DNA of 34,625 nt from positions 1-34,625 of the forward strand of contig NZ_JARACO010000029.1 of the NCBI RefSeq assembly GCF_028765575.1. Reading direction: 5' to 3'. Positions within the stretch are counted from its first letter, which is position 1; every line of letters begins with the position of its first letter. The DNA comes from Aliivibrio sp. S3MY1 (GTDB lineage Bacteria; Pseudomonadota; Gammaproteobacteria; Enterobacterales; Vibrionaceae). Below are positions 6,104-14,515 of the stretch, piece after piece. The position numbers and the translations under genes are program-made. The notes beneath the pieces were generated by a model that made no database searches, was not told the origin of the DNA, and was given only the letters and a program-made list of their open reading frames with translations.

Positions 6104-8791
6104 ATGTCTGATTTAAAAACACTTTTTCGACCACGTTCTATTGCGGTTATTGGTGCATCAATACACCCTGATCGTGCCGGTCATATTGTCATGCGAAATC
6201 TACTTGATGGTGAGTTTGACGGCCCAATAATGCCAGTACATCCCACATATAAGTCAGTATGTGGGATCCTTGCTTATGGTGATATTCCCTCTCTCCCAAT
6301 CACTCCAGATTTCGCCATTTTATGCACCCCAGCAAGAGAAAATATTAAAATATTAGAAGAGCTTGGAGAAAAAGGCGTAAAGCTTGTAATCATTCTCTCT
6401 TCAGATATGCATTTACATTGCAGTGGTATTGGAGAGCCTCTCCCTTATGAGGCAGCTCGAATTGCCTCTCAATACAAAATGCGAATTCTAGGACCAAACA
6501 GCCTTGGAATTATTCTTCCTTGGATAAACCTTAATGCCTCTTTTTCGCCAATTAATGCCAATAAAGGAAACATCGCTTTTATTTCTCAATCCGCGGCTGT
6601 TTGCACAACAATATTAGACTGGGCGAAAGAGAAAGAGATTGGGTTTTCTGCTTTCGTGTCTTTAGGTGATGGTGTTGATATCGATTTCAGTGAGCTTTTA
6701 GATGCCTTATGTACCGATTCAAAAACCGATGCCATATTACTTTATATTGATTCAATCAAAGACGCGCGACGATTTATGTCTGCTGCCCGTGCTGCTGCGC
6801 GTAATAGACGTATTTTGGTCGTCAAAAGTGGGCGATCTGTTGCTGGTAGTAAAGCGGCACAACTTCATACCAATGGCGAGATAAGTCTCGATGCGGTCTA
6901 TGACTCCGCGATTAGACGAGCAGGCATGTTACGTGTGTCTAATACCCACGAATTATTTGCTGCTGTAGAAACCCTTGCACACCCTATCCCATTTCGTGGT
7001 AATCGATTAGCGATTGTCACCAATGGTGGCGGGCCTGCTATTATGGCGGTTGATAGTTTAATGCAGCAAGGTGGAAAACTCGCTCAATTAAGTGAGTCAT
7101 TGATTCAAAACCTTAATCAACACCTGCCTCATAATTGGTCACATTCAAACCCTATTGACATTGGTGGCGATGCAAACGAAAAAAGATACTGCGATACCGT
7201 GAATGCCTTATTAGACACTGATGATTGCGACGCCATTTTGATCATGCACAGTCCCTCTGCAATATCTAATGCGACACAAACCGCTTCAAAATTGGTTGAA
7301 TTAATTAATAACCACAAACGCAAAGCGAAATTTACTATTCTTACCAATTGGTCAGGAGAAACCTCATCTAAAGAAGCTCGCTTACGATTTACACAAGCTG
7401 GAATTCCAACCTATCGCACACCAGAAAGCGCTGTTTCCGCATTTCTACATCTTGTTGAATACCATCGAAATCAGAAGCTCTTAATTGAAACGCCAGTATC
7501 ATCAGGGCATATCAATAAACATGATGCAAAACGGGCAAGAGAGTGGCTCGATGATTGTGTCTCTCATGATCTTGTCGACCTTGATACCCATGAAACTCAA
7601 GCTCTTTATTCTTGTTATGGATTCAAAACAGTAGATACCTGGATAACAGAAGAGCCCGTAGAAACCGGCTATATTGCTGAGAGTATTGGTTACCCTGTTG
7701 CCGTGAAACTTCGCTCGCCTGACATCCCTCATAAATCCGATGTACAAGGTGTGATGTTAAATTTAAACACCAAAGAAGAAGTAATTACTGCGGCGCAATC
7801 GATCATTGATCGGGTTTCTATAAGTTACCCTTCTGCCCGAATTTCAGGATTAAGTGTTCAAAAAATGGCGCAAAGAGCAGGTTCTCAAGAATTAAGAGTT
7901 AAAGTCTGTCAAGATCCCATCTTCGGGCCGGTGATCTTACTTGGCGAAGGCGGATCTGAGTGGGATCTCAATAATAACGCCGCTGTTGTACTGCCACCAC
8001 TTAACATGGCTTTAGCTGAAAACCTCATTAAATACGCTATCAAAGAGAATATCATTCAACATCGGAATTCACCGACTAAAATGAGTCTATTCGATTTGAG
8101 TGCGTTTCTGGTTAGACTTTCTCAGATGGTACTTGATTGCCCTGAAATCGTTGAGCTTGATATCCATCCATTACTTATCTCAGGAGTCGATCTTACTATC
8201 ATCGATTCATCAATGAAGGTACAGCATTTTAGCGGTGATATTCATCAGCGTTTAGCCATTCGACCTTACCCAAATGAATTGGAGGAGTTTGCACAATTAA
8301 AAGATCACAGCTCTGTTTTACTTCGCCCAATTCTTCCTGAAGATGAGCCTAAACATGCTGAATTTATCTCTCAAGTTTCACACGAAGATTTATATAAACG
8401 CTTTTTTTCTGATGTGGGTGAATTTAACCACGAAGCTTTAGCTAACTTTACACAAATTGATTATGACCGTGAAATGGCCTTTGTTGCTACTAAACAAATA
8501 GATAACCAAGAAGCCATACTCGCTGTTGTTCGTGCTCTATCTGATCCACACAATATTAATACCGAATTTGCCGTATTAGTACGCTCCGATCTTAAGGGGT
8601 TAGGTTTAGGAAAAATACTAATGGATAAAATTATTCGATATTGTCAATCGCAAGGGATTAAAGTGATGAATGGTATGACAATGCCATCTAACCGAGGCAT
8701 GATTGGGTTAGCACAACATTTTGGTTTTACTGTGGATATTCAAATGTCAGACGGTGTTGTAGAGATGAGTCTAGATTTAAGTAAAGATTGA
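6104..8791 (+). CDS. patZ: PatZ/YfiQ-type protein lysine acetyltransferase
   Basis: An 895-residue two-part protein. Residues 1-700 match NDP-forming acyl-CoA synthetases: a CoA-binding Rossmann fold (RPRSIAVIGAS, 9-19), a succinyl-CoA-ligase-like domain (about 150-450) and an ATP-grasp part (about 490-700, with PVAVKLRSPDIPHKSDVQGV). Residues 738-893 are a GNAT domain with the acetyl-CoA loop DLKGLGLGK (829-837). The family member in Salmonella/E. coli (Pat/YfiQ) acetylates and inactivates acetyl-CoA synthetase. The N-terminal sequence is clearly collinear with E. coli YfiQ. H255 (AAQLHTNGE) stands where acyl-CoA synthetases have their phosphorylated histidine (see findings). An excellent ribosome site (AAGGGAG, five bases before ATG) sets the start. 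It is a single gene with a terminator behind it; I saw no convincing CRP site upstream. Confidence 0.92.
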   Translation: MSDLKTLFRPRSIAVIGASIHPDRAGHIVMRNLLDGEFDGPIMPVHPTYKSVCGILAYGDIPSLPITPDFAILCTPARENIKILEELGEKGVKLVIILSSDMHLHCSGIGEPLPYEAARIASQYKMRILGPNSLGIILPWINLNASFSPINANKGNIAFISQSAAVCTTILDWAKEKEIGFSAFVSLGDGVDIDFSELLDALCTDSKTDAILLYIDSIKDARRFMSAARAAARNRRILVVKSGRSVAGSKAAQLHTNGEISLDAVYDSAIRRAGMLRVSNTHELFAAVETLAHPIPFRGNRLAIVTNGGGPAIMAVDSLMQQGGKLAQLSESLIQNLNQHLPHNWSHSNPIDIGGDANEKRYCDTVNALLDTDDCDAILIMHSPSAISNATQTASKLVELINNHKRKAKFTILTNWSGETSSKEARLRFTQAGIPTYRTPESAVSAFLHLVEYHRNQKLLIETPVSSGHINKHDAKRAREWLDDCVSHDLVDLDTHETQALYSCYGFKTVDTWITEEPVETGYIAESIGYPVAVKLRSPDIPHKSDVQGVMLNLNTKEEVITAAQSIIDRVSISYPSARISGLSVQKMAQRAGSQELRVKVCQDPIFGPVILLGEGGSEWDLNNNAAVVLPPLNMALAENLIKYAIKENIIQHRNSPTKMSLFDLSAFLVRLSQMVLDCPEIVELDIHPLLISGVDLTIIDSSMKVQHFSGDIHQRLAIRPYPNELEEFAQLKDHSSVLLRPILPEDEPKHAEFISQVSHEDLYKRFFSDVGEFNHEALANFTQIDYDREMAFVATKQIDNQEAILAVVRALSDPHNINTEFAVLVRSDLKGLGLGKILMDKIIRYCQSQGIKVMNGMTMPSNRGMIGLAQHFGFTVDIQMSDGVVEMSLDLSKD

Positions 8792-8804
8792 TTTTAAGAT
8801 AAAA

Positions 8805-8837
8805 AAACCAAGATAGTCATCGAGATTATCTTGGTTT
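8805..8837 (+). terminator. Terminator after patZ
   Basis: Stem AAACCAAGATA (8805-8815), 11-base loop, stem TATCTTGGTTT (8827-8837). It lies 14 bases past the patZ stop. A T-run on the plus strand is short, but the A-run on the other side makes it also suitable for the small ORF at 8876-8956, which converges on it. Confidence 0.75.
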
Positions 8838-8875
8838 ATATAGATATAAAATTGTTTTTAAAAGGGATATCTATA

Positions 8876-8956
8876 TTATTTTGCTTGTTCAGCTTTTTCT
8901 TTTTTTACCATAATTGCACCAGCAATAACGAATACAACTAATAATAAAACTTCCAT
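8876..8956 (-). CDS. Small (26-residue) predicted membrane protein
   Basis: A short frame from an ATG at 8956. The first 17 residues are one uninterrupted hydrophobic helix (MEVLLLVVFVIAGAIMV) and the rest is a charged cytosolic tail (KKEKAEQAK). This is the layout of bacterial single-span small proteins, N-out or N-in unknown. Translation is supported by AGGATAGG 3-10 bases upstream of the ATG, and it converges on the patZ terminator, which would also end its message. A CRP-like site with a plausible downstream -10 lies upstream (9020-9041). I do not recognise it as AcrZ, CydX or another named small protein, and propose no function. Confidence 0.65.
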   Translation of the reverse strand: MEVLLLVVFVIAGAIMVKKEKAEQAK

Positions 8957-9019
8957 TAACCTATCCTATTTTGTCTAAAAGTAATCAACATGAGCAATGT
9001 AACATCAATTTTAATCAGG

Positions 9020-9041
9020 TAAATAGATTTATATCACATTT
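9020..9041 (-). promoter_or_regulatory. Candidate CRP-type site upstream of the small membrane protein
   Basis: On the plus strand the right half reads ATCACATTT, identical to the CRP consensus half-site, while the left half (TAAATAGAT) matches weakly. Its centre is about 41 bases upstream of a start point that would follow a TACATT -10 on the minus strand (8996-9001). That is the arrangement of class II CRP promoters. Spacing supports it, the left half does not; treat as tentative. Confidence 0.3.
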
Positions 9042-9119
9042 GTAAATAATCATCTCACTTTCCTGGAAATAGTACTTTTGATGTATCATTAGATAAAAGA
9101 ATTTGACCCTTTTTTATCA

Positions 9120-9251
9120 TCACTCTGTTGATATTTTAATTACGGTTTGAACAACAGGAGTCATATCTGAAGGTATATTTGTATAATCTAAAGTAAGCCA
9201 ATCATAAGACTTCCTAACTTTTGTCGTCAAATGCCATGAATCAATGACATA
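9120..9251 (-). other. Open frame without a good start, possible gene remnant
   Basis: On the minus strand 43 codons stay open between a TAG at 9252-9254 and a TGA at 9120-9122. The peptide looks protein-like (it contains SYDWLTLDYTNIPSDMTP) but there is no ATG at its head. A TTG at 9230 would give 36 residues but lacks a Shine-Dalgarno. It could be a degraded gene or chance. The rest of 8957-9364 shows only the promoter-like DNA and the mog terminator. Confidence 0.25.
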
Positions 9252-9310
9252 CTAGAGATTCATTACAAATGTTAAAAATATAGTAGGCAGTAGATGATTG
9301 AAATTAAGAT

Positions 9311-9337
9311 AAAAAAAGCCAACAAGAATGCTGACTT
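9311..9337 (-). terminator. Terminator after mog
   Basis: On the minus strand AGTCAGC (9336-9330), loop ATTCTT, GTTGGCT (9323-9317) form a 7-bp stem with two G-U pairs, followed by a run of Ts. It lies 28 bases past the mog stop. Confidence 0.7.
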
Positions 9338-9364
9338 TAATAAAGTTACCGTTTGAACAAATAC

Positions 9365-9901
9365 TTATTTTGCTTTAGGTCTAAACGGTTTAATCACTTC
9401 TTCATTACACTCAAGAAATGGCCCTTCCATTAGATCAATACAATATGGAATAGCAGGAAAAACAGCATCTAAACATTCACGGATAGATTTTGGCTTACCC
9501 GGTAGATTTACAATTAAAGAGTCTTTACGTAGACCTGCTGTTTGTCGTGACAAAATAGCGGTTGGGACAAATTTCAATGACTCTGCACGCATTAGCTCAC
9601 CAAAACCAGGCATCATGCGATCACACACGGCTTCAGTCGCTTCTGGTGTAACATCACGTTTAGCAGGACCGGTACCGCCTGTAGTTACAACTAGACAACA
9701 GCCTTTGTCATCCGTTAGTTCAATGAGTGTTTTTTCAATGACATCTTGCTCATCTGGAATAACTACGTATTCAGGTTCCCATTCAGACGTAAGGTAATCA
9801 TTTAACGTTGCAATGATTGCAGGGCCTGAAATATCTTCATAGATACCAACACTTGCACGGTCACTTACCGTTACAATGCCAATTTTCGCTTTGTTAGTCA
9901 T
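9365..9901 (-). CDS. mog: Molybdopterin adenylyltransferase
   Basis: Mog activates molybdopterin by adenylylation with ATP so that MoeA can insert molybdenum, a late cytosolic step of molybdenum cofactor synthesis. The 178-residue protein shows the full MoCF fold: IGIVTVSDRAS (7-17), TTGGTGPAKRDVTPEAT (73-89) for pterin binding, and SLIVNLPGKPKSIRECL near residue 130-150. The length is normal for gamma-proteobacterial Mog (about 195). No other moa or moe gene is adjacent. It lies 77 bases downstream of the TraF-like gene on the same strand and has its own terminator. Some readthrough from vxrE is possible, since I see no terminator in 9902-9978. Confidence 0.95.
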   Translation of the reverse strand: MTNKAKIGIVTVSDRASVGIYEDISGPAIIATLNDYLTSEWEPEYVVIPDEQDVIEKTLIELTDDKGCCLVVTTGGTGPAKRDVTPEATEAVCDRMMPGFGELMRAESLKFVPTAILSRQTAGLRKDSLIVNLPGKPKSIRECLDAVFPAIPYCIDLMEGPFLECNEEVIKPFRPKAK

Positions 9902-9978
9902 AGTATTTTCTTATTGAAGTAAGGTAACCCTATTATTACAAGTGGTTACCTATTTTTCTACTAAAAAGACAGAATGAA

Positions 9979-11139
9979 TTAGTATTCGTAAGCCATATTT
10001 ACTGAAACACCATAAGTTGAATCAATAGAATAAATGGCAGCTAAATCAAAATGGAACATATTAAGTGGCGAAAAACCAATACCTGCGGTAAATGCATCAT
10101 CGTAAGTGCCAGCTAAGTCTTTCTTAAAACCACCACGAACCTGAATTTGATAAAGTAAATCGAATTCAGCACCCGCTCTGAACATTTGAACATTATCATC
10201 TAAGCCAATAAAGCGATCTTGTTCATTCAAATCCATATCTGCTGTTAAGATAAAGTAGTTAGTCATGAATGCCACACCGGCTGTGTATGTTGGTGTTAGC
10301 TCATAGTTATATTGGTGGTATTTATTAGAATCAATAGGATCTTGTATTTTTTTCGTTTCAATTTCATTTTTTATTAAATTTTTACCTGCGGCAGCAAAAC
10401 GCCAAGGGCCATAAAACCAAACGGCACCTACATCAACATTAAAGGCATTATCTGTTGTTTTGTTTTTATCAAAATCTTTAAAATCAAAATTATTAATTGC
10501 GGCCACATGAGTATAAGTAAGATAACTTTGAATTTTAGGTGTTATGCCTATCGTCATATTTTGACCTAAGAAATTCGTGTAGCCTGCAAAAGCCACCCCA
10601 GCTTCCATCAAGCCTAAACTAACCGTACTCATTGTAGTATTATTTGCTACAGCGATAGGATCAGATAAGTCAGTGGTATTAACATTAGGCAATGTCACGC
10701 CTTCCATTGACATTTTTGCATAAAAAGCAGTAGAGAGATAACGATTTGGTATTGCAACTGCCGCGGCGGCACCAAGGTTAAAACTGAGCGCATCACCATT
10801 TAAATTGCGTAAACCTGATTCAATTTCTCTTTCAGCATTAACCGGGTCACTTGGGATCTTATCAAGCCCTTTTTTTATTTGATCAACATCATCAATAATG
10901 CCACCACGATCCATCATTTGAAAACCGGCACTTGGAAGCAAGAGACCAGCATCGTCTTTACGGCTGTAAATAGCGATTAAAGCAGGATTATAAAAAACAC
11001 CAGTTAGATAATCAGCAGCTGCAGTACCAGCTCCCCCCATTGCATCGATACGACCATCAACGCTAAAATTTGTTGCCGATGCTTGTGCAGAAGCGACCGT
11101 AGCGCAAGAAAGTAAGCCAATTTTCATCCACTGTTTCAT
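9979..11139 (-). CDS. vxrE: VxrE-like TraF-family outer-membrane protein
   Basis: A 386-residue secreted protein with signal peptide (MKQWMKIGLLSCATVASAQASA, cut near 22). The mature start FSVDGRIDAMGGAGTAAADYLTGVFYNPAL is the opening of the FadL/TraF-like beta-barrel families, and alternating aromatic strands run to the terminal YEY, typical of outer-membrane proteins. Databases usually name these 'conjugal transfer protein TraF' (TraF_2), but no conjugation genes are present. By gene order after a sensor, regulator, DUF2861 and UPF0181 gene it corresponds to vxrE of Vibrio cholerae. Here it is separated from vxrD by 166 bases with a terminator and a palindrome, so it likely has its own promoter. 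The symbol is by synteny; substrate and role are unknown. Confidence 0.8.
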   Translation of the reverse strand: MKQWMKIGLLSCATVASAQASATNFSVDGRIDAMGGAGTAAADYLTGVFYNPALIAIYSRKDDAGLLLPSAGFQMMDRGGIIDDVDQIKKGLDKIPSDPVNAEREIESGLRNLNGDALSFNLGAAAAVAIPNRYLSTAFYAKMSMEGVTLPNVNTTDLSDPIAVANNTTMSTVSLGLMEAGVAFAGYTNFLGQNMTIGITPKIQSYLTYTHVAAINNFDFKDFDKNKTTDNAFNVDVGAVWFYGPWRFAAAGKNLIKNEIETKKIQDPIDSNKYHQYNYELTPTYTAGVAFMTNYFILTADMDLNEQDRFIGLDDNVQMFRAGAEFDLLYQIQVRGGFKKDLAGTYDDAFTAGIGFSPLNMFHFDLAAIYSIDSTYGVSVNMAYEY

Positions 11140-11185
11140 TTTTTATAACCAAATAGAAATACTTAAGTAAAGTATCGGCTTAAGA

Positions 11186-11214
11186 AAAGCTAACTTTAGG
11201 GAAAGTTACGCTTT
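11186..11214. promoter_or_regulatory. Palindrome upstream of vxrE
   Basis: AAAGC-T-AACTTT-AGGG-AAAGTT-AC-GCTTT: two nested arm pairs give an interrupted 11-bp dyad 47-75 bases upstream of the vxrE ATG. It lacks a T-run in either direction, so an operator or leader hairpin is more likely than a terminator. The binding factor is unknown; the adjacent regulator VxrB is an obvious candidate. Confidence 0.45.
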
Positions 11215-11271
11215 CGTTTATTTTAATGATATGCAAGATGAAGATAAGTGAAAGTTGAAGGAGTAACGTAA

Positions 11272-11300
11272 TAAAAAGCCGAGATAATATAATCTCGGCT
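11272..11300 (-). terminator. Terminator between vxrD and vxrE
   Basis: On the minus strand AGCCGAGAT, loop TATATT, ATCTCGGCT then TTTTTAT. The 9-bp GC-containing stem (11277-11285 with 11292-11300) starts six bases past the vxrD stop and is a convincing intrinsic terminator. Confidence 0.85.
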
Positions 11301-11305
11301 TACCA

Positions 11306-11458
11306 TTATTTTTTTGCTTTCTCTGCAAGCTCAGCACGTATTTGATCAGAGATCATTTTAATGGCTTCACCACTGCTAACGCCTTGACGCATTAATTCTT
11401 GGATCTTTTCTACCGCTTGTTGTTGCTCTTCATGAGTTAACGTTGGTAAATCTAACAT
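11306..11458 (-). CDS. vxrD: VxrD-like UPF0181 (YoaH) small protein
   Basis: A 50-residue acidic helical protein beginning [20 protein letters not shown] and containing [15 protein letters not shown], the recognisable pattern of the UPF0181/YoaH family (function unknown). Its ATG shares one base with the stop of the DUF2861 gene (TGATG at 11460-11456), so translation is probably coupled to vxrC. A terminator follows at once, making this the last gene of the main vxr message. The symbol rests on matching order in Vibrio cholerae (vxrA-vxrB-vxrC-vxrD-vxrE). Confidence 0.8.
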   Translation of the reverse strand: MLDLPTLTHEEQQQAVEKIQELMRQGVSSGEAIKMISDQIRAELAEKAKK

Positions 11459-12360
11459 CAGTTACTCTCTACAGTTTCTGTGACATCAAAATTGATGACT
11501 TTGGTTATGGCTTGTATTTCTTGAATTGAAATGGGGCCTTGAAAACGTTTGTGATTAAACGAAACGCTTAGGATATAACTGCCAGGTAATACATTCGTCG
11601 GAGGAAGACTCTGAGGGAACTTTTCTTCATACGACTCTTCCCATAATTTGATGTATTCACTGTCTTGATGATCATAAACGCCAATAGACATTTCCGGTAA
11701 AGGACAATTGGATTTTAGTAAACCCATTTGCACTGTCTTCCACTTTTCTTTACCTAACCACGAGACCGCCATTTCAGTTTTCGGTGTCGTTAATATTATC
11801 CATGACTCCCATTGGGTTTTATCATCAGCGGTTATTGTTAATTTATATAATCCATTTTGAACTCGATTATTCAATGATTCACTTGCATAGATGTACTGCG
11901 TTACACTCTCATCTTGAGTCGGTATAATTTTAATCGATGGGTTCGTTAGCTGCTCTTGATCTGGCCATTTAGTAAATGCCAGGTTCGCAATACTTTTCTT
12001 GGTATCAAACTGAACCATCAAGCGATGATGCAACCTACCCGGACTTTGGATAATCATTCTTTGAATACTTAAAGAATTCAACCAACTTGGGATCACTATC
12101 GTTGAAAAATCACGTCCACAGTCGCTTGACACCGCAGCCCCTATCAATTCATCAATATTCTGGACAATATTTTTTTCATTTGAACTTTGCAGTACTTCAA
12201 TAGAAGTTTGAAACCCCTTTAGTGGGTCCCCTTCCAGAAATTGTTTATGGGCACTAAAAAGCGCAGACTGATCATTAAACCACTCTACTGCGCTTGCTGT
12301 AGTGCCACACACTAAACAAAAAAAACCGATAATTGTGGCAATTTTTCGTTTAAATATCAT
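11458..12360 (-). CDS. vxrC: VxrC-like DUF2861 exported protein
   Basis: A 300-residue protein with a signal peptide ([21 protein letters not shown], cut near residue 24) and no further membrane segment, so probably periplasmic. The mature part ([26 protein letters not shown]) is characteristic of DUF2861, a Vibrionaceae family. Two cysteines in the mature part (near 77 and 219) could form a disulfide. It begins five bases after the response-regulator stop and ends in a one-base overlap with vxrD, so it is firmly in the operon. In Vibrio cholerae vxrC belongs to the regulon-controlling locus and has been linked to biofilm, but its biochemical role is not known to me. A periplasmic partner for the sensor domain of VxrA is a reasonable guess only. 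Confidence 0.82.
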   Translation of the reverse strand: MIFKRKIATIIGFFCLVCGTTASAVEWFNDQSALFSAHKQFLEGDPLKGFQTSIEVLQSSNEKNIVQNIDELIGAAVSSDCGRDFSTIVIPSWLNSLSIQRMIIQSPGRLHHRLMVQFDTKKSIANLAFTKWPDQEQLTNPSIKIIPTQDESVTQYIYASESLNNRVQNGLYKLTITADDKTQWESWIILTTPKTEMAVSWLGKEKWKTVQMGLLKSNCPLPEMSIGVYDHQDSEYIKLWEESYEEKFPQSLPPTNVLPGSYILSVSFNHKRFQGPISIQEIQAITKVINFDVTETVESN

Positions 12361-12365
12361 AACAG

Positions 12366-13022
12366 TTAAGCTTTCATTTTATAGCCAACGCCACGTAGAG
12401 TTTCAATTTCAATCCCTACAATTTTTTGACGAAGTTGCAAAATATGCGTATCAACCGTACGAGTTGTTGGGAAGTGATTATAGCCCCACACTTGATCAAG
12501 TAACTCGTCACGAGTAAATACTTTACCTAAGTTTGATGCTAAGAACAGTAATAAATCAAACTCAGTTCGAGTTAAAATTACGTTTTCACCCGAGTTAATA
12601 ACATCTCTTGTCGATGTATCAATCGTTAGATGCCCAACCGTAAGCTGAGTTTTTACTTCATCGGATTCTGGTGAACGTAAATGCGCTCGTAATCTAGCCA
12701 GCAGTTCAGCTTCTGCAAATGGTTTTGTTAAATAGTCATTTGCACCTGAATCTAGCCCTGTCACTTTATCTCTTATCGACACCAACGCCGTTAATAAAAT
12801 TACGGGAACGTCTTTTATTTGTTTCCATTGAGGTAGCCACGTTAATGAATCGCCTTCTGGTAACTGACGATCAAGAATCACTATATCAGCATCTGGCCAT
12901 AAACCCGATACGTTCGTTGCATTTTCAGAATGAAGACAGTGATAACCTGCCTCTTCTAAACTTACAATTAAGCCATCAGCTAAATTTTTATCGTCTTCAA
13001 CAAGTAGGATTGTCTGTTTCAC
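12366..13022 (-). CDS. vxrB: VxrB/WigR OmpR-type response regulator
   Basis: A 218-residue two-domain regulator. The receiver domain (1-115) has the acidic pair E9/D10/D11, phospho-acceptor D51 (VILDRQLP), T78 (LLTA) and K100 (YLTKPF). The winged-helix DNA-binding domain (about 128-218) has LTRTEFDLLLFL, VFTRDELLDQVWG and TRTVDTHILQLRQKI. The start is GTG at 13022 with GGAG seven bases upstream, and it overlaps the kinase gene by 26 bases, a tight coupling. The pair matches VxrAB (also WigKR) of Vibrio cholerae, which responds to cell-wall damage and activates cell-wall synthesis, type VI secretion and biofilm genes. The function here is inferred from order and family. Confidence 0.9.
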   Translation of the reverse strand: MKQTILLVEDDKNLADGLIVSLEEAGYHCLHSENATNVSGLWPDADIVILDRQLPEGDSLTWLPQWKQIKDVPVILLTALVSIRDKVTGLDSGANDYLTKPFAEAELLARLRAHLRSPESDEVKTQLTVGHLTIDTSTRDVINSGENVILTRTEFDLLLFLASNLGKVFTRDELLDQVWGYNHFPTTRTVDTHILQLRQKIVGIEIETLRGVGYKMKA

Positions 13023-14442
13023 AAGGTATCTCCAATATAAATTTTGTTGGTGGCCCCTGAAGTGTCATGGTCCCCCCCATTCTTTTTATCATTGATTCGA
13101 CAATAGTTAAGCCTAAACCTAAACCTGCTTCACTAACAAAAGGCGTTTTTAATTCTTTCCAATTTGCTTTTGTTAATTGGCCGCCATCAATGACTTCAAT
13201 TCTTAATTTTTTATTTTCTACAATAACATTCAATATAACCGGTTGAATACCGTATTTATGAGCATTACTGATTAAATTATCTATACAATTACCAAGCCAA
13301 TAAATATTAACCTTAACTGCTGAATCTTTATTTAGTTTAAATTCAACGGGCTGGCTGTATTCCATACAGCGATAGCTCAACCACTCCTCTACAGAAGGTA
13401 TCCACTCCGTTGAAAATCCTTTATCTTCCGATTGCAGATAATCTTTACTCGCTTCGGCTAATTGGCGTAAACGCCTTGAATCTTCACATAACCGTCTAAA
13501 TTCGTCATATAACGATTCCGGTAAAGATTCAAACTGTCGCCTGAAACCCTCAACGGTTAGCCCTAAACTGGCTATCGGTGTACGTAATTCATGCGTTAAT
13601 ATCTGCAGAACTAACATACGACTTCTCATATCTCGGCGCTTACCGTTCCATCGTGATATCCCCCAACCAATAGCTAAACAAAGATTAGCCAATATGAGAA
13701 ATAGAACAACAAATGAGAGTGTTTTTGAGTTACTTTCTTCAAGCCAACAAATATTGCCACTTTTAACGTAACAATTGTTACCTTGTTGGAAGGCTGACAT
13801 TTCTAAATCGTACTTATCCAAATTTTGACGCTTTAATTCCATTGAATATAAATAGTAGCGATTCCCTTTTTTTAACCAAAGTAATTTGTCAGCAATAATT
13901 GTATCTGAGCCACTAATAATCGCACGTATTTCATTATCATCCATCATTTGTAAATGGTTTAATAACGTTCCTTTTTCTGCTCTTTTTCGCTCTTTAATAT
14001 GCATATACGTAGCTAACTGACCTGTGCGTTCAGAAAAAGCTTGAGCATAACGATATGCATAAGAACCACCGCCAGGATGAATCATTCCAGAGCGTGCAAA
14101 CCAACTTGTTGGGAGAGGTATTCCTTTACAAAGCGCACGAACAATGACCAAAGGTTCCCCTACAGCAGGGCTTACAGGCCATGGACCAGAACAAGTTTGC
14201 GCACTTTTATATAATTTTTGCAATTGCTTATAAGGATATAATGCGGTTTGTGGCAACAAGGTATCTGGGGACAATAATACCGTTGGATATTCTTTTTGTA
14301 TCAGGCGAATGTCATATATTTCGACAGCTTGCTCTTTTTTAAACGCTTTTTTAAAGCTATCAATTTTTGAAGCTAAACTCACCGCGTGTGATGAGAAACT
14401 CGTTAGCAATAAAAATGGAAGTAAAAAACGCTTATTTATCAA
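12997..14442 (-). CDS. vxrA: VxrA/WigK sensor histidine kinase
   Basis: A 481-residue inner-membrane kinase. It has a signal-anchor (3-23), a large periplasmic sensor domain (about 24-240, DUF3404 type), one membrane span (about 242-262) and the kinase core. The phospho-accepting residue is H284 in LTHELRTPI. N393 (ISNAHKYG) is the N box, D419-G420-G421 the G1 box, and EAGLGLGLTIVE (438-449) the G2 box, so it should be active. The sensor domain has four cysteines (C84, C105, C224, C232). Start: TTG at 14442 with AAGGA seven bases upstream. It overlaps vxrB by 26 bases and heads the operon; the promoter must lie in 14443-14515. Identification as VxrA is by family plus gene order. Confidence 0.9.
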   Translation of the reverse strand: MINKRFLLPFLLLTSFSSHAVSLASKIDSFKKAFKKEQAVEIYDIRLIQKEYPTVLLSPDTLLPQTALYPYKQLQKLYKSAQTCSGPWPVSPAVGEPLVIVRALCKGIPLPTSWFARSGMIHPGGGSYAYRYAQAFSERTGQLATYMHIKERKRAEKGTLLNHLQMMDDNEIRAIISGSDTIIADKLLWLKKGNRYYLYSMELKRQNLDKYDLEMSAFQQGNNCYVKSGNICWLEESNSKTLSFVVLFLILANLCLAIGWGISRWNGKRRDMRSRMLVLQILTHELRTPIASLGLTVEGFRRQFESLPESLYDEFRRLCEDSRRLRQLAEASKDYLQSEDKGFSTEWIPSVEEWLSYRCMEYSQPVEFKLNKDSAVKVNIYWLGNCIDNLISNAHKYGIQPVILNVIVENKKLRIEVIDGGQLTKANWKELKTPFVSEAGLGLGLTIVESMIKRMGGTMTLQGPPTKFILEIPCETDNPTC

Positions 14443-14515
14443 CAGAAAGTCCTTGTAAAAATGATTTAATAAAGATCAATTTAATCAGTATATTACAATT
14501 AGGTTCGAATACGAA

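Noticed and set aside
9979-11139. 'Conjugal transfer protein TraF' as a sign of a conjugative element
   Set aside because: The name is a database habit for this outer-membrane family; no other transfer genes are present and the gene belongs to the vxr locus.
12719-13060. Plus-strand frame opposite vxrB and similar frames opposite other genes
   Set aside because: They mirror the coding strand of well-identified genes and have no ribosome sites.
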